A stretch of 55,967 nucleotides of DNA, taken from the NCBI GenBank assembly GCA_964531675.1, contig CAZHFW010000025.1:1-55967 (forward strand), in the 5' to 3' direction. Within the stretch, counting starts at the first letter, position 1, and each line of letters opens with the position of its first letter. This DNA is from CAZHFW01 sp964531675 (lineage in GTDB: Bacteria; Planctomycetota; Phycisphaerae; Phycisphaerales; UBA1924). The translations under genes were made by a program, and so were the position numbers. This document shows positions 51,497 through 55,967 of this stretch, piece by piece. Below the pieces are notes generated by a model. The model was not told the origin of the DNA. It saw only the letters and a program-made list of their open reading frames with translations, and ran no database searches.

Positions 51497-52516
51497 ATGC
51501 ACACACGCATCAGTGGCTCTTGTATTCGGTCGGTAGCCTGCCTGCTCGTAAGCCTCGCATGCTCGCTGCTGCTCCCGGGCTGCACGACCAGTCCGTTGCC
51601 CTCATGGAGATCGACGCCCGCCACCGCCAGCATCCAGAACTTCGTCCGTGCAGCGACCAATCCCGGCGGGCCAGGTTACGTCCCGCCCGCGGAGCGAATC
51701 GCAGTCTTCGACAACGATGGAACCCTCTGGGCCGAGCAGCCGATCTACTTCCAGCTCTTCTTCGCCATCGACCGCGTCAAGGCGCTAGCCCCGCAGCACC
51801 CGGAGTGGAAGGAGAAGGAGCCCTTCAAGTCCATTCTTGCCGACGACCCCAAGGCCGCGCTCGCGGGAGGCGATCGCGCCGTTCTTGAACTCATCGCAGC
51901 GACACACGCCGGCATGACCACCGAAGAGTTTGAGAGCGACGTCAGGAACTGGATCGCCACCGCGAAACACCCCACGACCGGGCGTCCGCTCACCGAGATG
52001 ATCTACCAGCCGATGCTCGAACTGCTGGTCTATCTCCGCGCGAACGGCTTCAAGACCTACATCGTCTCCGGCGGGGGCATCGAGTTCATGCGCCCGTGGA
52101 CCCAAGCAACCTACGGCATCCCGCCCGAACAGGTCATCGGCTCAAGTCTCAAGACCAAGTTCGAGATGCGCAATGGTCAGCCGGTGCTCGTCAGACTGCC
52201 CGAGCTGGGCAGCCTTGACGACAAAGAAGGCAAACCGATCAACATCAACCTGCACATCGGCCGCAGGCCGATCGCCGCCTTCGGCAACTCGGACGGCGAC
52301 CTCCCAATGCTCCAGTGGACCGCCGGAAGCGACCGCCCCAGCCTCTGCGTGCTCATCCACCACACCGATGCCGATCGCGAGTGGGCCTACGACCGCGCCT
52401 CGCACATCGGCCGCCTCGACAAGGCGCTGGACGAGGCAGCACGGCGCGGGTGGACGATTGTGAGCGTGAAGGCAGACTGGGAGCAGGTGTTCCCAGCCAA
52501 GAAGTCGGCTCGCTGA
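51497..52516 (+). CDS. HAD-superfamily phosphatase lipoprotein (SerB-like)
   Basis: 339 residues from ATG 51497. Lipoprotein signal with LLPGC (Cys29). HAD motif I is FDNDGTLW (Asp72, Asp74), motif II is TYIVSGGG, and motif IV is GNSDGDLPML, with a cap region between (MTTEEFESDVRNWIA). It resembles phosphoserine phosphatase-like HAD proteins that are exported in many bacteria; the substrate is unknown. A hairpin repeat begins seven bases after the stop. Confidence 0.92.
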   Translation: MHTRISGSCIRSVACLLVSLACSLLLPGCTTSPLPSWRSTPATASIQNFVRAATNPGGPGYVPPAERIAVFDNDGTLWAEQPIYFQLFFAIDRVKALAPQHPEWKEKEPFKSILADDPKAALAGGDRAVLELIAATHAGMTTEEFESDVRNWIATAKHPTTGRPLTEMIYQPMLELLVYLRANGFKTYIVSGGGIEFMRPWTQATYGIPPEQVIGSSLKTKFEMRNGQPVLVRLPELGSLDDKEGKPININLHIGRRPIAAFGNSDGDLPMLQWTAGSDRPSLCVLIHHTDADREWAYDRASHIGRLDKALDEAARRGWTIVSVKADWEQVFPAKKSAR

Positions 52517-52519
52517 CAA

Positions 52520-52600
52520 CTGAAAACCCCCGAGTCTTGCGACCCGGGGGTTCTTCGAATGGAGCACCAGAGATCGTGTGACGAAACAGACTCCATGCCC
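52520..52600. repeat. Hairpin repeat family, copy B (second half diverged)
   Basis: Perfect stem AACCCCCG (52525-52532) and CGGGGGTT (52545-52552), then TTCGAAT. The distal part is diverged from the consensus. It lies between convergent genes (HAD and OsmC), so it may act as a two-way terminator. Confidence 0.75.
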
Positions 52601-52769
52601 CGGACGCATCGAACGACGAAACGGACGCCTGGCTCGTTGATCCTGACCGCTCGTGAATCGCCGCAAGATCGCCCGAAGGGTCGCCCGACTCTTTGGCGTT
52701 GCTCACAAGCCAAACGGGCATGCACGACCGAAGCACGACGAGGGCGGTTGCGCCGATCCTCCAGGTCGA

Positions 52770-53366
52770 TCACTCAACGATCAGGCGGGATTGCATCGGG
52801 ACCGCGTGGGTCATGTTGAAGTAGTTCGGACTGGTCGCGTGGACCACCTCGTGGAGCTTGGCGAACTGCTCCGGAGTCGCGTCGCCGGCGATCCGAACGT
52901 CCTGAGTCAGGCCCAGGTATCCGGGCGCGACCGAGTTACTGATGGCCAGGAACCCGCGCAGGTCGATGTCGCCGGAGGTCTCGACCTCCAGCTTGGTCAG
53001 CGTGATACCCATGAGCGCCGCGACAGCCGCGTAGCCGACCATCATGCACGCATTGGTCGCCGCAAGGAGATACTCCTGCGGATTCGCGAACTGGTTGGTG
53101 CCCGCGAGCTCGAGCGGCTCATCGATCTTGATGACAAACGGCCTCTCCACGAACTGCCCGCCGAGGGTGAAACCGTCCACGCGGTGATCAGACCGAGTGC
53201 CTCCCATCCATCGGCTCTTGATGCACCAATTGGTCTTGCCGCGAGCGGGCTCCGCTCTGATCGCGTCGATCGAGCCGCGCAGCTGGGCAACGTCAATCCC
53301 ATTGACGGCGCCGGGCTTGGAAGGGCTGGTGTTCGGAGCGTTGGCGGTGGTGTTCTGACTCTGCAT
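52770..53366 (-). CDS. OsmC-family protein
   Basis: 198 residues from ATG 53366 (GGGAG nine bases upstream). OsmC/Ohr fold: TNWCIKSRWMGGTRSD, FANPQEYLLAATNACMMVGYAAVAALMGI with the first redox Cys and its Glu, LRGFLAISNSVAPGYLGLTQDVRI, and SPNYFNMTHAV where a second Cys is usually found in peroxidase members; it is absent here. So peroxidase activity of the Ohr/OsmC type is uncertain. Divergent from the TetR gene. Confidence 0.92.
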   Translation of the reverse strand: MQSQNTTANAPNTSPSKPGAVNGIDVAQLRGSIDAIRAEPARGKTNWCIKSRWMGGTRSDHRVDGFTLGGQFVERPFVIKIDEPLELAGTNQFANPQEYLLAATNACMMVGYAAVAALMGITLTKLEVETSGDIDLRGFLAISNSVAPGYLGLTQDVRIAGDATPEQFAKLHEVVHATSPNYFNMTHAVPMQSRLIVE

Positions 53367-53454
53367 GCGTGTTCTCCCGGAACATTTCATTGAAGTCGAG
53401 CCACGTCGGCTCGTTGGGGTTTATGATGTCATCGAGGCCAACACAGAACAGAGC

Positions 53455-53490
53455 ACTTCACGTACACCCCGGGTGGACTTCAGGTACACC
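53455..53490. promoter_or_regulatory. Direct repeats and palindrome in the OsmC-TetR divergent region
   Basis: ACTTCACGTACACC (53455-53468) and ACTTCAGGTACACC (53477-53490) are spaced exactly 22 bp (two helical turns). The imperfect palindrome GTACACCCCGGGTGGAC (53462-53478) overlaps them. This is a likely site for the TetR-family protein. Confidence 0.6.
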
Positions 53491-53513
53491 GCCTCATTTC
53501 CAGGGAAGTCGCC

Positions 53514-54134
53514 ATGCCAACCAAGTCCGTCAGCGAACTCTTCGGTCATCCGCCACCGCCGAAGACCGGGCGAGAGCGTCTGGTGGCCTCCGGGATTGAG
53601 TTGTTCTATCGGCACGGTTTCCAGGCCGTCGGCCTCGAGCATGTATTCGAGCATGCCGGAGTGACCAAGACGACGTTTTACAAGCACTTCGACGGGAAGG
53701 ACGACTTCGTGCTGGCCTGCGTCGAAACGCGCGACGAGTGGGAGATGCAGGCATGGGATCGCGCCGCCCGTCACCTCGGCGGCGACGATCCTCGGGCGCA
53801 GCTCGCCGCGATCTTCGATGTCCTCGACATCTGGTTCAACGAGCCGGACTTTCGAGGGTGCATGTTCATCAACACCGCCGCGGAGTTCTCCGATCGTCGC
53901 GACCCCATCCATCGCGCCGCCGCCGCGCACAAGCGCAAGAGTCGGGATCACTTCCGCTCCCTGGCCGCGCTGGCCGGCGCGAGCGACCCCGACGCGTTCG
54001 CGGACCAGTTCACCGTCCTGTTTGAGGGCACGCTCGTGCTTCGGCACGCCCACGATCGCGACGACGCGGCAAGCGTGGTCCGCCCCACGGTCGTAACCCT
54101 GATTGATCGGCTCATTCCATTGTCTGGGAAATAG
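53514..54134 (+). CDS. TetR-family transcriptional regulator
   Basis: 206 residues. N-terminal helix-turn-helix: TGRERLVASGIELFYRHGFQAVGLEHVFEHAGVTKTTFYKHFDGKDDFV. The ligand-binding part has FRGCMFINTAAEFSDRRDPI and VLFEGTLVLRHAHDRDDAA. Divergent from the OsmC-like gene with repeats between them, so it probably represses that gene and itself. Ligand unknown. A hairpin repeat copy follows 54 bases after the stop. Confidence 0.95.
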   Translation: MPTKSVSELFGHPPPPKTGRERLVASGIELFYRHGFQAVGLEHVFEHAGVTKTTFYKHFDGKDDFVLACVETRDEWEMQAWDRAARHLGGDDPRAQLAAIFDVLDIWFNEPDFRGCMFINTAAEFSDRRDPIHRAAAAHKRKSRDHFRSLAALAGASDPDAFADQFTVLFEGTLVLRHAHDRDDAASVVRPTVVTLIDRLIPLSGK

Positions 54135-54188
54135 CGCCGAGGACAGTGGAGCGCCCAGGCCAAGCCGAGCGAGCCTTTCGCCCGCCTC

Positions 54189-54283
54189 AAACGAAAACCC
54201 CCGAGTCTTGCGACCCGGGGGTTCTTCGAATAGAGGGCGAGGGGTGGTCTGACGATCCGCGTTTCAGAGACCCAGAGATGTGG
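54189..54283. repeat. Hairpin repeat family, copy C
   Basis: Stem AACCCCCG (54196-54203) and CGGGGGTT (54216-54223), then TTCGAATAGAGGGCGAGGGG, a variable block, and TTTCAGAGACCCAGAGA. On the minus strand the hairpin is followed by TTTTCGTTT, so it terminates in that direction as well. It sits between convergent genes. Confidence 0.85.
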
Positions 54284-54365
54284 CGAGCTTGTTCTGCTCT
54301 CCGGCGGAGTCGCAAGAGTGCCGTTTCGGACGCATGAGAGCACGGATCGCATCGGACTCTGGACA

Positions 54366-54941
54366 TCATCCATGCGGTACGTAGCCTGGTTGATCGAAGC
54401 GTTCCGATTCGATGCGCCAAGCCGCCCCACACTCCGGGCAGGTCACCAGCCCGGTCGTTGCTTCGTGCAGGCTTCCGCCGATCGGATACACGCACTGGGG
54501 GCATCGCGCATTCCGAAGCATCACGTTGCGCACGCCGCTCAGACGGCGCCGCCGAGCTCGAACTGCCGGCACGACGATCCCGGCCACGAGCATGGCAGCG
54601 ACCGCCGGCCCTGTGAAAATGAGAGACGAAAGCAGATCGGAGAGTGCGCTTCGGCCCTCGATCGCAATGTCGATCGCGATCCCTGCCGCGGCGATCACGA
54701 CGAGAGCGATCACACAGGCGATGCCACGGAGCAGCGAGCGGCGATACGCACGGTGAACGCCCACCAGTTCGCGCATGATCCGATCAGATGACTCTTTGTC
54801 TATGCGATCCGTCGTGCCGCGAAGCCAGTCGATCGCGGGGTCGACCAATCGCACGGGTCTGCCGAGTGCGTCAGTTGCCTCTGTGCGGCCACTCGCGGAC
54901 TTCACACGCTCTCTCGCAGCGGTATGGCCCGTCGAAACCAT
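54366..54941 (-). CDS. Membrane protein with C-terminal zinc ribbon, unknown function
   Basis: 191 residues from ATG 54941 (the frame is open upstream to 55181 through the repeat copy, but that part is not gene-like). Residues 1-60 are polar (RIDKESSDRIMRELVGVHRAYR). Two membrane segments follow: LLRGIACVIALVVIAAAGIAI and LIFTGPAVAAMLVAGIVV. A basic loop RARRRRLSG leads to CPQCVYPIGG ... CPECGAAW, a four-Cys zinc ribbon. Family not recognised. Confidence 0.7.
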   Translation of the reverse strand: MVSTGHTAARERVKSASGRTEATDALGRPVRLVDPAIDWLRGTTDRIDKESSDRIMRELVGVHRAYRRSLLRGIACVIALVVIAAAGIAIDIAIEGRSALSDLLSSLIFTGPAVAAMLVAGIVVPAVRARRRRLSGVRNVMLRNARCPQCVYPIGGSLHEATTGLVTCPECGAAWRIESERFDQPGYVPHG

Positions 54942-54961
54942 GCTCCAGGATAAGCTGGAGC
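54942..54961 (-). promoter_or_regulatory. 7-bp inverted repeat abutting the start codon
   Basis: On the minus strand GCTCCAG - CTTATC - CTGGAGC ends directly before ATG 54941. It could be an operator, or a hairpin masking the start. Confidence 0.5.
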
Positions 54962-54990
54962 GGGGGCTCGTTTCGAAGGGACTTCTCCCA

Positions 54991-55088
54991 GAAAAGCGAC
55001 AACCCCCGAGTCTTGCGACCCGGGGGTTCTTCGAATAGAGGGCGTGGGGTGGTGTGACAATGTGCTTTTCAGAGACCCAGAGACATGA
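54991..55088. repeat. Hairpin repeat family, copy D
   Basis: Stem AACCCCCG (55001-55008) and CGGGGGTT (55021-55028), TTCGAATAGAGGGCGTGGGG, a variable block, then TTTTCAGAGACCCAGAGACA. Unlike B, C and E it lies between divergent genes (54941 minus and 55153 plus), where a terminator is not expected. Confidence 0.85.
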
Positions 55089-55152
55089 CGGGCGCACGCA
55101 ATCCTCCGGCAGACGACCCATCACTTGTCGCCGCCGCTGGTAAGATGCATTT

Positions 55153-55647
55153 ATGATTCGACCGCCGCGATCCGTGATCACGCTGCGCCGGACAACTCAC
55201 TCCGACTTGAAGCTGCTCCATGCCTTCGAGCTCGACGGCGACTCGAACCAACTCGCGGGAACCAAGCCGCGCGATTGGGACACCTTCCGCGCCCGCTGGG
55301 AGCAGATCCTCGCCGATCCAGACGGAAACGTAACCGGCGTTACGCCGCGGGTCATTTGCGGAGATGGCGTCGTCGTCGGCTCGGTCAACATCTCGCCCGA
55401 CCAAGGTGCCGACTCGATCGGCTACTGGATCGCGAGAGAGTATTGGGGGCGCGGAATCGCCACAGTCGCCGTGGCCCTGATGCTGCGCGAGTTCACGCGG
55501 CGGCCCGTCATGGCCACCGCCGCCGGGCACAACAGTCCATCCATTCGCGTGCTAGAGAAAAACGGCTTCGTGATCACCTCGCGGCGGATAACCGCCGAGA
55601 CGGCGCGAACCGTGGCCCGCGAGACGGTCACGCTCATGCTGTGTTGA
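55153..55647 (+). CDS. GNAT acetyltransferase (RimJ/RimL-like)
   Basis: 164 residues. VITLRRTTHSDLKLLHAFELDGDSN, VGSVNISPDQGADSIGYWIAREYWGRGIATVAVALMLREF (acetyl-CoA loop GRGIA), NSPSIRVLEKNGFVI. TAAGAT lies about ten bases before the ATG with no Shine-Dalgarno. Substrate unknown. Confidence 0.92.
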   Translation: MIRPPRSVITLRRTTHSDLKLLHAFELDGDSNQLAGTKPRDWDTFRARWEQILADPDGNVTGVTPRVICGDGVVVGSVNISPDQGADSIGYWIAREYWGRGIATVAVALMLREFTRRPVMATAAGHNSPSIRVLEKNGFVITSRRITAETARTVARETVTLMLC

Positions 55648-55710
55648 CGCCCCGCTGTGGCCGGCTCGCGGACACTGGATAGGACAGCGCGACAGACCAA
55701 GAAGTCCAAA

Positions 55711-55803
55711 ACCCACAACCCCCGAGTCTTGCGACCCGGGGGTTATGCGAATAGAGGACGGGGGGTGGTCTGACGAAGGTCATTTCAGAGACCCAGAGAC
55801 AAA
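55711..55803. repeat. Hairpin repeat family, copy E
   Basis: Stem AACCCCCG (55717-55724) and CGGGGGTT (55737-55744), GCGAATAGAGGACGGGGGGT, a variable block, TTTCAGAGACCCAGAGACAA. It lies between the GNAT gene and the minus-strand partial frame ending at 55832. Confidence 0.85.
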
Positions 55804-55831
55804 GCGACAGGATGGTTGACACCGGCAAGTG

Positions 55832-55967
55832 CTAGGAGCGCGTTCGGATCGCTTCGGCGGCCAGAGACAGACCCCGGAAGTCTCTGAGTCGCATGCTCTC
55901 GTGGATTCTGTCCCATCCGATGGCAGCCGCGGTCATTACGGACTTAGCGCTTGGGCGTTGGACGGTC
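55832..55967 (-). CDS. Possible C-terminal end of a minus-strand gene (truncated by window edge)
   Basis: The frame is open from the window edge to TAG (55832-55834) and reads ...KSVMTAAAIGWDRIHESMRL, then RDFRGLSLAAEAIRTRS. Only ~44 residues are visible and I do not recognise them. Support is limited to the open frame and to the repeat copy E just downstream, a position these repeats often take after gene ends. Confidence 0.35.
   Translation of the reverse strand, partial: TVQRPSAKSVMTAAAIGWDRIHESMRLRDFRGLSLAAEAIRTRS

Noticed and set aside
54366..55181. Longer 271-residue version of the zinc-ribbon protein starting at 55181
   Set aside because: The extra 80 residues are translated from repeat copy D and have no protein-like character; ATG 54941 gives a coherent protein.
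51211..55803. CRISPR array from the repeated hairpins
   Set aside because: Copies are hundreds to over a thousand bases apart with genes between them and no cas genes.

Overview
The window is GC-rich bacterial chromosome, and its gene content points to the Planctomycetota, most likely class Phycisphaerae. The evidence is: a secreted HAF-repeat protein ending in a Cys-rich type I dockerin-like tail; two secreted proteins with a PEP-CTERM-like VPxPxS - hydrophobic - RRRR tail; two planctomycete-type ECF-like sigma factors, one directly upstream of a Ser/Thr kinase with TPRs; several large Ser/Thr kinases; and CPxCG zinc-ribbon membrane proteins. I saw no rRNA, tRNA, CRISPR array, phage or IS transposase.

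Layout. 1-6.5 kb: a mutagenic translesion synthesis operon (imuA fragment, imuB, dnaE2) followed by a YedK/HMCES-type gene. dnaE2 is interrupted, with its frame kept open, by a ~0.5 kb element with inverted AGGCACGG-type octamer arrays that encodes its own four-helix-bundle protein (23S rRNA intervening-sequence/Avd family). 6.5-12.3 kb: small regulatory and metabolic genes with clear operators: a membrane protein behind a palindromic promoter, ArsR plus a double AHSA1 protein, PdxH, a zinc alcohol dehydrogenase, a membrane protein/XRE pair, and a PH-like membrane protein. 12.4-20.9 kb: envelope genes (dockerin protein, DinB-fold protein, GH78 rhamnosidase, PEP-CTERM protein, DUF1254/1214 lipoprotein). 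21-27 kb: a CHASE-PAS hybrid histidine kinase, OxyR and a divergent catalase. 27-36.6 kb: zinc-ribbon protein, class C beta-lactamase lipoprotein, secreted caspase-like protein, DUF4405-like protein, double GNAT, a Rid-fold lipoprotein, another PEP-CTERM protein and an M29-like peptidase homologue that seems to lack metal ligands.

36.8-51.2 kb is a signalling island: two ECF-like sigma factors, a TPR kinase, and three kinases with near-identical N termini but different C termini (beta-propeller; FGE-like domain plus alpha/beta hydrolase; beta-propeller). The three share a promoter-like block (ATCCGGTACACT or close) 9-11 nt before ATG. 51.2-56 kb holds a HAD lipoprotein, a divergent OsmC/TetR pair, a zinc-ribbon membrane protein, a GNAT, and five copies of a ~95-bp hairpin repeat.

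Two themes recur. Many genes have a -10-like TAnnnT hexamer 5-22 nt before the start and no good Shine-Dalgarno, which suggests leaderless or very short leaders. The most unusual locus is the octamer-flanked four-helix-bundle element inside dnaE2.
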